Shown here in pieces: positions 7,726-16,372 of a stretch of DNA of 64,000 bases. The notes beneath the pieces were generated by a model. It was not told the DNA's origin. It was given only the letters and a program-made list of their open reading frames with translations, and ran no database searches. The position numbers and the translations under genes were made by a program. Within the stretch, counting starts at the first letter, position 1. Every line of letters starts with the position of its first letter. Source of the DNA: Sphingosinicella sp. LHD-64 (GTDB taxonomy: Bacteria > Pseudomonadota > Alphaproteobacteria > Sphingomonadales > Sphingomonadaceae); assembly GCF_031157375.1 (NCBI RefSeq), contig NZ_JAVIFV010000001.1, positions 558,001 through 622,000 on the forward strand. Reading direction: 5' to 3'.

Positions 7726-8487
7726 TTGTTCGACCTGTCCGCCGACACCCTGACCGCCATCCTTCCCTTCATCGCCGTCGGCTTCGCCGCGCAGCTCGTC
7801 GACGGCGCGCTCGGCATGGCCTTCGGGGTAATTTCCAGCACGTTGCTGATCAGCCTTGGCGTGCCGCCGCAGGTCGCTTCGGCGAGCGTCCATGCCGTCG
7901 AGATGTTCACGACCGGCGCATCGGGGATCAGCCACGTGCTGCACCGGAACGTGAACTGGAAGCTGTTCCGCCGGATCGTCATCCCGGGCGTGATCGGCGG
8001 CGTCCTGGGCGCCTATGTCCTGACGTTGGCCGCGGAGCGGGCGCGGCCGTTCGTGCTCGCCTATCTCGCCGCCATCGGCCTTTATCTGCTGTGGCGGGGT
8101 CTGAGACACGCTCATCGCGAGCGCAAGCCGCGCGTCGTCGAGCCGCTCGGCCTGGTCGGCGGCTTCCTCGACGCGGCCGGCGGCGGCGGCTGGGGGCCGG
8201 TCGTCACCTCCAACCTGCTCGTCCAGGGCGCGCATCCGAGGAAGGTGATCGGCACGGTCAACACGTCCGAATTCTTCCTCGCCGTCGCCATCTCCGCGAC
8301 CTTCCTCTTCTCGCTCGGGGCCGAGGCGTTCACGACCACCCTGGTCGGCCTGCTGATCGGCGGCATGCTCGCCGCCCCGTTCGGCGGCTATGCTGCGAAG
8401 AAGATTCCGGCCAAGGGCCTGCTCGTCCTCGTCGGGGTCGTGCTCACCCTGACCAGCATCTACGGCATCTGGACCGCGCTCAGCTGA
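7726..8487 (+). CDS. TSUP (TauE/SafE-type) membrane permease
   Basis: 253 aa from TTG 7726, preceded by GGGAG at 7713-7717 (8 nt spacing). About eight hydrophobic helices can be seen, with the family's inverted duplicate motifs: GFAAQLVDGALGMAFGV near residue 18 and LVGGFLDAAGGGGWGPV near residue 142. TSUP proteins export or import small sulfur-containing or organic anions across the inner membrane; the substrate here cannot be told. No cys or tau genes are adjacent. A hairpin 6 nt after the stop suggests a monocistronic unit. Confidence 0.85.
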   Translation: MFDLSADTLTAILPFIAVGFAAQLVDGALGMAFGVISSTLLISLGVPPQVASASVHAVEMFTTGASGISHVLHRNVNWKLFRRIVIPGVIGGVLGAYVLTLAAERARPFVLAYLAAIGLYLLWRGLRHAHRERKPRVVEPLGLVGGFLDAAGGGGWGPVVTSNLLVQGAHPRKVIGTVNTSEFFLAVAISATFLFSLGAEAFTTTLVGLLIGGMLAAPFGGYAAKKIPAKGLLVLVGVVLTLTSIYGIWTALS

Positions 8488-8492
8488 TCGGT

Positions 8493-8514
8493 CCGCAGGC
8501 GAAACAACCTGCGG
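8493..8514 (+). terminator. Hairpin just after the TSUP gene
   Basis: CCGCAGG (8493-8499) pairs perfectly with CCTGCGG (8508-8514) around an 8-nt loop, starting 6 nt after the stop codon. The following CACATCTCTATT is only moderately T-rich. Confidence 0.45.
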
Positions 8515-8569
8515 CACATCTCTATTAACCATGTTAGTTAAGACTCTCCCAGCGAAGAAGGGGATGGTC

Positions 8570-8938
8570 ATGAAGAAGCCGCTCGTCCTTGCCTTGCTTT
8601 CGGGTTTCGTCCTTGTCGGCGCCGCCTATCCCGAGGCGCCCACCCCCGCCGGCGCCGCGACCGCCCAGGCGCCCGCCGCCAGCTACCGCCCCTGCCGGCG
8701 CGGCGACCCAAGCGACGATCGCTGCATCCAGCTCTATGAGCGCAGCGTGCGCGCCTCCTATGCGCGCTGGCAGGCTGCCCATGGCGGGGAGCGGGTCGAG
8801 GCCGCTGCCGCCGAGCCGCAACGCGAGCGTCCGGCCCGCCGCACCCATCAGCTCGCCGCCAACGAGCGCTGCGCCACCGACAGCCCGAGCCATGCCCGTC
8901 ATCGGGACGAGACCGAGAGCGACGTCCGCGGCATGTAG
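8570..8938 (+). CDS. Small secreted protein, unknown function
   Basis: 122 aa from ATG 8570, chosen because AAGGGG (8558-8563) is 6 nt away; ATG 8564 would be too close. The signal peptide MKKPLVLALLSGFVLVGAAYPEA is followed by an Ala/Pro linker and a compact region with paired cysteines (YRPCRRGDPSDDRCIQLYE). An aromatic stretch (SYARWQAAHGG) and a charged, Arg/His-rich low-complexity tail complete it. No family is recognised. It probably resides in the periplasm. Confidence 0.6.
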   Translation: MKKPLVLALLSGFVLVGAAYPEAPTPAGAATAQAPAASYRPCRRGDPSDDRCIQLYERSVRASYARWQAAHGGERVEAAAAEPQRERPARRTHQLAANERCATDSPSHARHRDETESDVRGM

Positions 8939-9002
8939 CGCCATCGTGGCTTGACGGCGGGGATGTGGCGGGGAACGTTCGCGCCACGTCCCAGCCGCCG
9001 AG

Positions 9003-10955
9003 GTGCCCGTGATTCGACCCGTCCTGCTCTGCGCCCTGCTGGCGCTCGCCCCCCTCCCCGTCCTCGCCCAGCCCCAGGCCGTCCAGACGCGACAGATCGG
9101 CACCGCGCGGCTCGAGAACGTGCCGGAGATCCCGGCCGAGGTGCGCACCGCCGTCCAGCGCTACCAGAATTATCGCGAGGCGCGCTTCCAGGACTGGCTG
9201 CCCGACGGATCGATGCTGATCACCACGCGATTCGGCACCACGGCACAGGTTCACCGCGTCGCCGCCCCCGGGACCGCGCGGACCCAGCTGACCTTCTACG
9301 ACGAGCCGATCGCGGGCGCGCAGACTGTGCCCGGTACCAACCACTTCCTGTTCGGCCGCGACACCGGCGGCGACGAGTGGTTCCAGCTCTACGCCCGGGC
9401 AGTGGAAGGCGGCGCGGCCGGACAGCTCACCGAGCCCGGGACGCGCAACCAGTCGCCCACCTTCAGCCGCGATGGACGGCTGCTCGCCTGGTCGCGGGCC
9501 AGCCGGGGGTCGGCCGATTATGCGATCATGATCGCCGATCCGCAGGATCCCTCGACCCGGCGGGTCGCCTGGCAGGGCACCGGCGCGGTCGGGCCGGTCG
9601 ACATCTCGGCCGACAATAGCCGCATCCTGATCGCGCGCGGCCTTTCCAACCGCGAGACGCGACTGATGATCCTCGATCTGGCCACGGGCCAGGTGCAGGA
9701 ACTCGCCTGGTCGGCGGCGACTCCGGCGCGCTACGAGGAGCCGCGCTTCGTCCGCGACGGCCGCGCCATCCTCGCCATCACCGACGCCGGCAGCGACGTG
9801 CGCCGGCTGGTCGAGATCGACATCGCCACCGGCGAGCGGCGGCCGGTCTCGCCCGAAAGCCGCTGGGACGTCGAGGATTACGACCTCTCCGACGACGGGC
9901 GCGCGCTCGCTTATGCGATGAACGAGGACGGCTTCTCGCGCGTCGTCGTGCAGGACTTCGTCACCCGCCGCGCCTTGCCCCAGCCGGAGGCGTTGCCGCG
10001 CGGCGTGCTGACCGGGCTCGAATTCTCGCCGGACGGACAAAAGCTGGCGATCGGCATGACGACCGCGACCAGCGCGGGCGACGTCTGGACCTTCGACCTT
10101 ACCGGCCGCGACGGGCTGGAGCGCTGGACAATGTCGGAGCTCGGCGACCTCGATCCCGCGCAGCTCGCCTCGCCCGAGCTGATCCGCTTCGAGAGCTTCG
10201 ATCGGCTTTCGGTCCCGGCCTTCGTCTATCGGCCGCGCAATGTCCTGGCGGGGACACGGACGCCGGTGATCATCGATATCCATGGCGGGCCGGAGGCGCA
10301 GACGCGGCCGGGCTGGAATCCGGGCGCGCAATATTTCGCGGATGTGCTCGGCGCGACCGTGATCCTGCCCAACGTCCGCGGATCGGACGGTTACGGCACC
10401 CGCTACCTCAATCTCGACAATGCCGAGAAGCGGGAGGACAGCGTGCGCGACATCGGCGCTTTGCTCGACTGGATCGGCCGGCAGCCGAACCTGGATCCCG
10501 CGCGCGTCGCGGTCTACGGCCAGTCCTATGGCGGCTATATGTCGCTGGCGGTCATGACCCATTACAGCGACAGACTGGTCGGCGGGGTCGAACGCTACGG
10601 CATCTCGAACTGGATCAGCTTCCTTGAGAACACCGAGGCCTATCGGCGCGACAACCGGCGGGCGGAATATGGCGACGAGCGCAACCCCCAGATGCGGGCG
10701 GTGTTCGAGCGGATCTCGCCGCTCGCCAACATCCGCCGGATCGGGCGGCCGATGCTGGTGATGCAGGGCGCGAACGACCCGCGCGTGCCGCAATCGGAGT
10801 CCGACCAGGTGGTGCGCGACCTCAGGGCCAACGGGGTCGAGACTTGGTACGTGCTGTTCGCCGACGAGGGGCACGGCTTCCAGAAGAAGCACAACAACGA
10901 TCTGAGGCGCGAGGTCGAGACGGTGTTTCTCCGCCGGCTTTTCGAGGCTCCCTGA
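9003..10955 (+). CDS. Secreted S9-family (prolyl oligopeptidase-type) serine peptidase
   Basis: About 650 aa. The start is GTG 9003 or, better placed for the GAGG at 9000-9003, GTG 9009. The signal peptide IRPVLLCALLALAPLPVLAQ is exported. Residues about 55-380 are WD40-like/beta-propeller repeats (ISADNSRILIAR, LSDDGRALAYAMN, FSPDGQKLAIGM). The alpha/beta-hydrolase domain holds the triad: Ser in GQSYGGYM (about residue 508), Asp in GANDPRVPQSE and His in DEGHGF. The family cleaves short peptides. It is the last gene before a palindromic repeat and the addB terminus. Confidence 0.88.
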   Translation: MPVIRPVLLCALLALAPLPVLAQPQAVQTRQIGTARLENVPEIPAEVRTAVQRYQNYREARFQDWLPDGSMLITTRFGTTAQVHRVAAPGTARTQLTFYDEPIAGAQTVPGTNHFLFGRDTGGDEWFQLYARAVEGGAAGQLTEPGTRNQSPTFSRDGRLLAWSRASRGSADYAIMIADPQDPSTRRVAWQGTGAVGPVDISADNSRILIARGLSNRETRLMILDLATGQVQELAWSAATPARYEEPRFVRDGRAILAITDAGSDVRRLVEIDIATGERRPVSPESRWDVEDYDLSDDGRALAYAMNEDGFSRVVVQDFVTRRALPQPEALPRGVLTGLEFSPDGQKLAIGMTTATSAGDVWTFDLTGRDGLERWTMSELGDLDPAQLASPELIRFESFDRLSVPAFVYRPRNVLAGTRTPVIIDIHGGPEAQTRPGWNPGAQYFADVLGATVILPNVRGSDGYGTRYLNLDNAEKREDSVRDIGALLDWIGRQPNLDPARVAVYGQSYGGYMSLAVMTHYSDRLVGGVERYGISNWISFLENTEAYRRDNRRAEYGDERNPQMRAVFERISPLANIRRIGRPMLVMQGANDPRVPQSESDQVVRDLRANGVETWYVLFADEGHGFQKKHNNDLRREVETVFLRRLFEAP

Positions 10956-11054
10956 CGTCATCCCGGCGAAGGCCGGGATCCCGTAGAGAGTGCGCGCTGC
11001 CGGATGGTCTGGCGCCGACCCAACCTGGGACCCCCGGCCTTCGCCGGGGTGACG
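10956..11054. repeat. Intergenic palindromic repeat pair (REP/BIME-like, copy 1)
   Basis: Two roughly 26-bp palindromic units in inverted orientation: one starts GTCATCCCGGCGAAGGCC at 10957, the other ends GGCCTTCGCCGGGGTGAC near 11053. The pair fills the gap between the S9 peptidase and addB, whose genes converge. Each unit can itself fold (CCGGC-GAA-GGCCGG). It belongs to the same family as the element at 28880-28959. Confidence 0.85.
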
Positions 11055-11061
11055 ATGTCGA

Positions 11062-14004
11062 TCATTCGCGGCCGTACCATTCGTCGAGCCGCATGAGCTG
11101 GTCGTAGTCGCCATAGGGTGCATATTCCAGGTGGAGCTTGGCCGTGAAGGGCTCTTCTCCGGTCAGCCATTGTGCCGCGGCGCCGATGAAGTTGCGGGCC
11201 GCTGCCGTGGTGAAGTCCGCGACGTCCATGCCGGTACGACCGCCGACCGGGCTGGCGACATAGCCGAGGCTGCCGGCCTTGCGGGCCAAGCTCCAATATT
11301 CAAAGAAGGCTGCGGCGCCCTCGATGCCTTCGAATCCACCGCGTTCGGCAATGAGGCCGAGCAGGCCGAGCTGGAGCGAATAGCCCTCCGACACTGCCTT
11401 GTTCGAAGGCGGCTTGCCGGTCTTGTAATCGACGATGGCGAGGCTGCCATCGGGAAGGCGGTCGATGCGGTCCGCCTTGCCGCCCAGGGTGACGCCGGCA
11501 ATCTCGATCTCGCCCCAGGCCTCGGCCTTGAGCGGCAAGCGGCCGGCGGCGCGGTTCTTCTCGACCTCGGCGGCGATGAAGTCGATCGCTTCCAAGAGGC
11601 GCGGCTGCCAGAGCGCGCGCATCAGCGGATGGGCGTCGGCGCCGGCGAGCAGGGCCTCGGCGCGGGGGCGCAGCTTCGCCGGGTCGCACGCGTCCTCCTT
11701 CATCCAGGCTTCGAGCACGGCATGGACCGCGATGCCCCGCCACGCGGCGGTGGGATCGGCATCGACCGCGTCGAGCGCGGAAAGGCCGAGGATGCGGCGG
11801 GCGTAGAAAGCGAAAGGATCGGCTTTCAGGCGATCAACTTCGGTGACCGAGATTCGGCGCGGACGCTCCCTCGGCGCCGGCGCGGGACGGCCGGCGGGAC
11901 GATAACCGCCCGGCTTGTCGATCGCCTGCGCCCATTTGCGACAGGCCGGCGCACGGGTGAGGCCACCGGTCATCGCCTCCAGCCTGAGCCAGAAGCGCGA
12001 GGCGACGGCGGGCGCGCGGGCATCGCGGCGGGCGCGGGTGACGAGCACCTGCGGCGCGCCGAGGGCACAGGCGAAATCGTGCGCGGCGAGGCCGATCCGC
12101 CGCTCCAGCGACGGCAGGCCGAGATCGGCGCGCAGGCGCGGCGCGAGCCAGGGATCGGGCGCCGGCAGCGCCGGCCAGGTGCCCTCGTTGAGGCCGGCAA
12201 GGATCATGAGATCGGTCTGCTGCAGCCGCGCCTCGATCAGGCCCCAGATGAACAGGCGCGGGTGCTGACCATAGGGCGGACGGACCGCCTGGGCGGCGAG
12301 CAACCGCTCCAGCATCGCCGGAAAGGCCGCGACCGCCACCGTCTCCGGCCCCTCCCCCGCGGCCTCCTCGAGACGGGCGAGGAGATCGGCGGCGGCGCGG
12401 CCGGCGGGACCGGCCCAGACCGCATCGCCGGCCAGCGCCTGCGCCGCCTCGCGGACCGCAGCGAGGAGGTCGAAGAAGCGGCACCCGGCGCCGAAGGCCG
12501 TTTCCAGCGAACCCAGCAGCGGCGCCGCGTCCGAGGCCCACCAGAGCGCGACATCGCCCTTCAGATGGCGGGACAGGCCGTCGAGACCCGCCGGCGGGCG
12601 GGGGCCGCGCAGGGCGAAGTCGAGGTCGCGCGCGCCGTCGAGCCAGTCGAGCCTGCCCTCGCCCGTCCGGACCAGCGGATGCTTGAGGAGGGCGAGCAGC
12701 GGCACCGGGGCGAAGCGTTCGGCCACGGCCGTCGCGATGGCGAGGAGCAGGGTGCCGGGCGGGGTCTGGGAAAGCGGACGGCCGGCGCTGTCGTCGGCCT
12801 CGATGCCCCAACGCTTGAGGTGCGCGCAGACGCGGGCGGCGAGGTTGCGGTCGGGCGTCACCAGGGCGGCAGTGCGCTCCGGCGTCTCCAGCGCCTCGCG
12901 CAGCGCAATGGCGATCGCCTGCGCCTCCTCGGCCGGATCGGCGAGCTCCAGCGCGCGGACGCCGGTGAGGCGGCGATCGGCGGGCTTCAGCGCCTGCCAT
13001 TTGCGGGTGAAGGCGGGCGGCGCCATGGCGTTGGCAATGGCGCGGCTGCGCGCTGCCGGGGCATCACGGCCGCTGCCCCGGCGCCAGCGCCCGACCTCGC
13101 CGCGGCCGACGCCCATCCGGTCGAGCAGCAGCTTCAGCTGGAACTGCGGATGGGTCTCGATCGCGGGGCGGCGACGGCCGGTGGCGGGATCGGGCTCGTG
13201 GGGGCCGAGTGCCGCCCACTCCTCGTCCGGCATGGCGAGATCGAGCGCGGGGAGCACGACCATGCCCTTGGGCAGGCGCGCAACGGTGCGCAGCAGCCGG
13301 GCGACGGCGGGTGCGGTGGTGGTGATGCCGGCGGCGCAGGCGAAGCCGGCGGGCGGCCGTTCGCGCCAGCGCTTCGCCACGGCATCGAGGAGCCGGTTGC
13401 GGCGATCGGCGAGGTCGATCCGGCCACGCTCGGCAAGGATGCGCGGCCAATCGTCGAGGATCAGCTGTAGACGATCGAGCGACTTCTGCCAGTGGAGCGA
13501 AAGATCGGGCACCTCCGCAGCGAAGGTTCCGAGGCGGGCGGGATCGACCTCCTCGACGCGCAATTGATCGAGTGTGCGGCCGAGATCCTCGGCGAGGCGG
13601 AGCGCCTCGGCGGCGTCGGGACCATGGTGGCGCTGGACCAGCCGGGCGAGCAGCATCAGCCGCTCGACCGGATCGATTGCGGCAGGGATCGGCGCCGTGT
13701 CGTCGAGCGGCTCCAGCGCGCCGCCGATCCGCTCGTCGAGCTCGGGATCGCCGATCGGCACGAGGCGGGGCAGCAGCAGGCCGCCGTCCGAGCGGCGCAC
13801 GAAGGCGTCCTGCACCGCCCGCACCGCGCGGTTGTTCGGCAGCAGCAGCAGCCCGCGGGCGAGACCCGTCTTCTCCCGCCCGAACCGCGCGATCAGGCCG
13901 GCAGCGAGCGCGTCGGCGAACGACCGGTGCGGCGGAATGGTGAAGACGGCGGGGATCACACCCACCAGATTAGCCGTGATGCGGGCGAAGTCGAGATTGG
14001 CCAT
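11062..14004 (-). CDS. addB: AddB, double-strand break repair subunit
   Basis: 980 aa from ATG 14004 (MANLDFARI); a later GTG just before the conserved VFTIPPHRSF is also possible. AddB pairs with AddA to recognise Chi-like sites and carries one nuclease domain. Seen here: a helicase-like N-terminal half, the family phrase LNEGTWPALPAPDPWLAPRLR in the middle, and a C-terminal PD-(D/E)XK (Cas4/RecB-like) nuclease with HAVLEAWM, then KADRIDRLPDGSLAIVDYKTG. I do not see a clear Fe-S cysteine set. Upstream on the same strand are murU, amgK, tsaE and divL; addA is displaced about 9.7 kb downstream. Confidence 0.93.
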   Translation of the reverse strand: MANLDFARITANLVGVIPAVFTIPPHRSFADALAAGLIARFGREKTGLARGLLLLPNNRAVRAVQDAFVRRSDGGLLLPRLVPIGDPELDERIGGALEPLDDTAPIPAAIDPVERLMLLARLVQRHHGPDAAEALRLAEDLGRTLDQLRVEEVDPARLGTFAAEVPDLSLHWQKSLDRLQLILDDWPRILAERGRIDLADRRNRLLDAVAKRWRERPPAGFACAAGITTTAPAVARLLRTVARLPKGMVVLPALDLAMPDEEWAALGPHEPDPATGRRRPAIETHPQFQLKLLLDRMGVGRGEVGRWRRGSGRDAPAARSRAIANAMAPPAFTRKWQALKPADRRLTGVRALELADPAEEAQAIAIALREALETPERTAALVTPDRNLAARVCAHLKRWGIEADDSAGRPLSQTPPGTLLLAIATAVAERFAPVPLLALLKHPLVRTGEGRLDWLDGARDLDFALRGPRPPAGLDGLSRHLKGDVALWWASDAAPLLGSLETAFGAGCRFFDLLAAVREAAQALAGDAVWAGPAGRAAADLLARLEEAAGEGPETVAVAAFPAMLERLLAAQAVRPPYGQHPRLFIWGLIEARLQQTDLMILAGLNEGTWPALPAPDPWLAPRLRADLGLPSLERRIGLAAHDFACALGAPQVLVTRARRDARAPAVASRFWLRLEAMTGGLTRAPACRKWAQAIDKPGGYRPAGRPAPAPRERPRRISVTEVDRLKADPFAFYARRILGLSALDAVDADPTAAWRGIAVHAVLEAWMKEDACDPAKLRPRAEALLAGADAHPLMRALWQPRLLEAIDFIAAEVEKNRAAGRLPLKAEAWGEIEIAGVTLGGKADRIDRLPDGSLAIVDYKTGKPPSNKAVSEGYSLQLGLLGLIAERGGFEGIEGAAAFFEYWSLARKAGSLGYVASPVGGRTGMDVADFTTAAARNFIGAAAQWLTGEEPFTAKLHLEYAPYGDYDQLMRLDEWYGRE

Positions 14005-14121
14005 TCCCCGTGTCGGATTTCGATCGTTCCAGGCCCCAGGTCCGAAAGGGTCACAAGCGCCTCTTGCGGTCCTGGATTGCGCTCGAGCATCGGCCATGTT
14101 TCTGTACATCGGGACCCACGC

Positions 14122-14619
14122 ATGAAGCGCATCCTCATCACCGGCATGTCCGGCACCGGCAAATCGGCCGTGATCGGCGAGTTGCGGCGCCGCGCATATC
14201 GCGCGGTCGATCTGGACACGCCCCAATGGTCGCACTGGGCTGATGCCGCGCCGGAGGACCACCTGACGCCGCGCGCGGGACAGGATTGGGTCTGGCGGGA
14301 GGATCGCGTTCGGGACCTGCTCTCGCGACGCGACGGGGAGGACCTGTTCGTCAGTGGTTGCGCCACCAACATGAGCAAGCTGTTCGACGTGATCGATACG
14401 ATCATCCTGCTCTCCATGCCGCTGGACACGCTCATGGGCCGGCTCGCAGCCCGGCGGCCAGGGGGATATGGCCACATGGCGGACGAGCGCCGGAAGATCG
14501 CCGAACTCGTTGCGACGATCGAGCCGTTGCTGCGGCGATCCGCAGATCATGAGATCAACACGGCACGGTCCGTCACCGACGCGGTCGAGGACGTTTTGAC
14601 GCTGGTGAAGTCGCGCTAG
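14122..14619 (+). CDS. P-loop kinase-like protein, unknown substrate
   Basis: 165 aa from ATG 14122 (GGGA 7 nt upstream). Walker A GMSGTGKS sits at residues 8-15 in an RILITGMSGTGKSAV strand-loop of the adenylate/shikimate-kinase type. Acceptor-site and lid-like segments follow: a VDLDTPQW strand, VSGCATNMSKLFDVIDTIILLSMP, and an Arg-rich lid region LAARRPGGYGHMADERRK. It looks like a small-molecule kinase or an ATP-binding regulator. It sits on the plus strand between murU and addB, which are otherwise neighbours, so it is probably an insertion. Confidence 0.65.
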   Translation: MKRILITGMSGTGKSAVIGELRRRAYRAVDLDTPQWSHWADAAPEDHLTPRAGQDWVWREDRVRDLLSRRDGEDLFVSGCATNMSKLFDVIDTIILLSMPLDTLMGRLAARRPGGYGHMADERRKIAELVATIEPLLRRSADHEINTARSVTDAVEDVLTLVKSR

Positions 14620-14822
14620 CAGGCGATGATCTACAGGAAGGACCAGACGATCGGCCGCGACGAGGATTGGCGGCCTCGCCACGCTTCGCTATGAGGCGTC
14701 TCACGGCCCGGTGCCTGTTGGCACGGGACCATGGTTCGGCGATTCGGCGGGGCGGGTTGCGAATGGTCCTTTCAGGGCCAGTGTGCGTCTGGACGAGAAG
14801 GAGCGGCCCCGCCTGTAAGCCT

Positions 14823-15554
14823 ATGAATGGAAATCTGAGCCTCCGGTCGCGGCCGGCGCCCTCCGGGCCGCGCCGCGCAACGATGATCGCCGGCCTGTTC
14901 TGGCTGACGAGCTATGCAATCCTCTCGCTCTGGTCGGCGCTGCGCATCGACGGCGCAATCCCGATGCTGAGCGCGCCGCGTTTCTTCGGGACGCTGGTCG
15001 GAGCGTTCGCGCTCTGGGTGATCGTGACGCGACTCGAGAGGACGGAAACCAGGGCGTTTCCTCACCCGCTCGCCGTCATTCCCGCGATCCTTCCAGCCGC
15101 CCTGGCCGTCCTCCTGACCAGCTTGGTGACCTATCAGGTCTGGCCGAACCATCTGATCCGGTTCAACGACCATCTCCGCTGGGTCATGGTCTGGGCGGGT
15201 TATTTCGGCACCGGGCTCGGTCTCTATCTCGCCTGTGACATCTACGGCCGGCTGCGCCGCGCGCACCTCGCGCCGACAGACCGGGCGGGTGCGCCGGAAA
15301 CGATATCCGTTCCGATGACCAATCAGGCAATGCGGACACCTGCCCGCAGCGGCGCAGTCGTGCCGGCAGACGATTGGGATTGGCTGATCGACGCGATCGC
15401 GGACGAGATGGCTGCGGCCCCCGAGGCCGACCGCCATGTCATCGCAGCGCGCCTCATGTCGAAGGCGGGGTATCGGATGGCGGACGATCGCCTGATGCCG
15501 GACCACAATATGCGGCTGGATCTGGTGGAGCGCATCGTGGGAAAGATGCGGTAG
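14823..15554 (+). CDS. Multi-span inner-membrane protein with a C-terminal helical tail
   Basis: 243 aa from ATG 14823; no good SD, and longer in-frame starts give an implausible Arg-rich leader. Four hydrophobic helices can be seen, near residues 22-42 (MIAGLFWLTSYAILSLWSAL), 53-72 (FFGTLVGAFALWVIV), 84-105 (LAVIPAILPAALAVLLTSLV) and 120-140 (WVMVWAGYFGTGLGLYLA). A soluble tail of about 60 residues follows (DDWDWLIDAIADEMAAA, then DRLMPDHNMRLDLVERIV). The helix pattern resembles the membrane part of LytTR or LytS-type regulators in sphingomonads, but no LytTR domain follows. Function unknown; it converges on murU. Confidence 0.6.
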   Translation: MNGNLSLRSRPAPSGPRRATMIAGLFWLTSYAILSLWSALRIDGAIPMLSAPRFFGTLVGAFALWVIVTRLERTETRAFPHPLAVIPAILPAALAVLLTSLVTYQVWPNHLIRFNDHLRWVMVWAGYFGTGLGLYLACDIYGRLRRAHLAPTDRAGAPETISVPMTNQAMRTPARSGAVVPADDWDWLIDAIADEMAAAPEADRHVIAARLMSKAGYRMADDRLMPDHNMRLDLVERIVGKMR

Positions 15555-15607
15555 TCGAAGGGATCGACGGGGCTGGTTCTGGTCCCATTCTTCCCTGAAA
15601 CCCGTGC

Positions 15608-16372
15608 CTACCCCTCCCGCAGCATCTCCTCCGCCTGGCGGATGCTCTCGGGACGACCGACGTCGAACCACAGGCCCTGGTGGACGGCGCCGCAGCAGCG
15701 CCCGGCCTCGATCGCGCGGTCCCAGAGGAGGTTGGTGCTGAACGCCCCCTCCGGCAGCGCGCCCTCGAACAGGCGCTTCGAGACCATCTGGATGCCGGTA
15801 TAGACGAAGGGCGCGACGCCCTTGGGCTTGCGGCGCCTGAGCTGTCCGACGGCACTCATGTGGAAATCGCCGCGGCCGGCGTGGCAATGGGCGCGGGCCA
15901 GCGGCACGAGCAGGAGAAGCGCGTCCATCTTCGCGTCGTCCCAGAAGGAGGCGAGCAGCTTCAGCGTGTCGATCGGGCCGTCGATCCAGAGATTGTCGGA
16001 ATTGACGACGAGAAAGGGATCGGCGTCGATCTGCGGCAGCGCCCGGACCAGGCCGCCGCCAGTTTCGAGCAGCACGTCGCGCTCGTCGGAAATCGTGATC
16101 TCAATGCCTTCGACACGATTCTTGAGATGCCCTTCGATCGCACCAGCGAGATAGTGAACGTTGACCACAGCCTTTCGGACGCCCGCCGCGCGCAGGCGAT
16201 CGAGCGTGTGATCGAGCAGCGGCTTGCCGGCGACCTCGATCAACGGCTTCGGCCGGGTGGCGGTCAGCGGGCGCATGCGCTTGCCGAGGCCCGCCGCCAT
16301 CACCATCGCCGTCTTCGGCACTGCGGCACCCGGATCGGGGCGGAGCGCCAGCGGCTTCTTGTAGCGGCTCAT
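15608..16372 (-). CDS. murU: Nucleotidyltransferase, probable MurNAc-1-phosphate uridylyltransferase
   Basis: 254 aa from ATG 16372, overlapping the amgK stop as ATGA. It has the sugar-nucleotidyltransferase signature MAAGLGKRMRPLTATRPKPL (residues about 23-42), plus VVNSDNLW for metal/sugar binding. In the MurU pathway it converts MurNAc-1-P to UDP-MurNAc, bypassing de novo synthesis during peptidoglycan recycling. The pairing with an amgK-like kinase is the classic context. A GlmU or Glc-1-P type substrate cannot be excluded by eye. Confidence 0.85.
   Translation of the reverse strand: MSRYKKPLALRPDPGAAVPKTAMVMAAGLGKRMRPLTATRPKPLIEVAGKPLLDHTLDRLRAAGVRKAVVNVHYLAGAIEGHLKNRVEGIEITISDERDVLLETGGGLVRALPQIDADPFLVVNSDNLWIDGPIDTLKLLASFWDDAKMDALLLLVPLARAHCHAGRGDFHMSAVGQLRRRKPKGVAPFVYTGIQMVSKRLFEGALPEGAFSTNLLWDRAIEAGRCCGAVHQGLWFDVGRPESIRQAEEMLREG

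Noticed and set aside
8568-11123. 851-codon minus-strand ORF opposite the S9 peptidase
   Set aside because: Shadow frame; the plus strand has signal peptide and intact catalytic triad.
14667-14822. N-terminal extension of the membrane protein to ATG 14667
   Set aside because: Arg- and Cys-rich leader with no SD or conservation pattern; shorter start gives a normal membrane protein.
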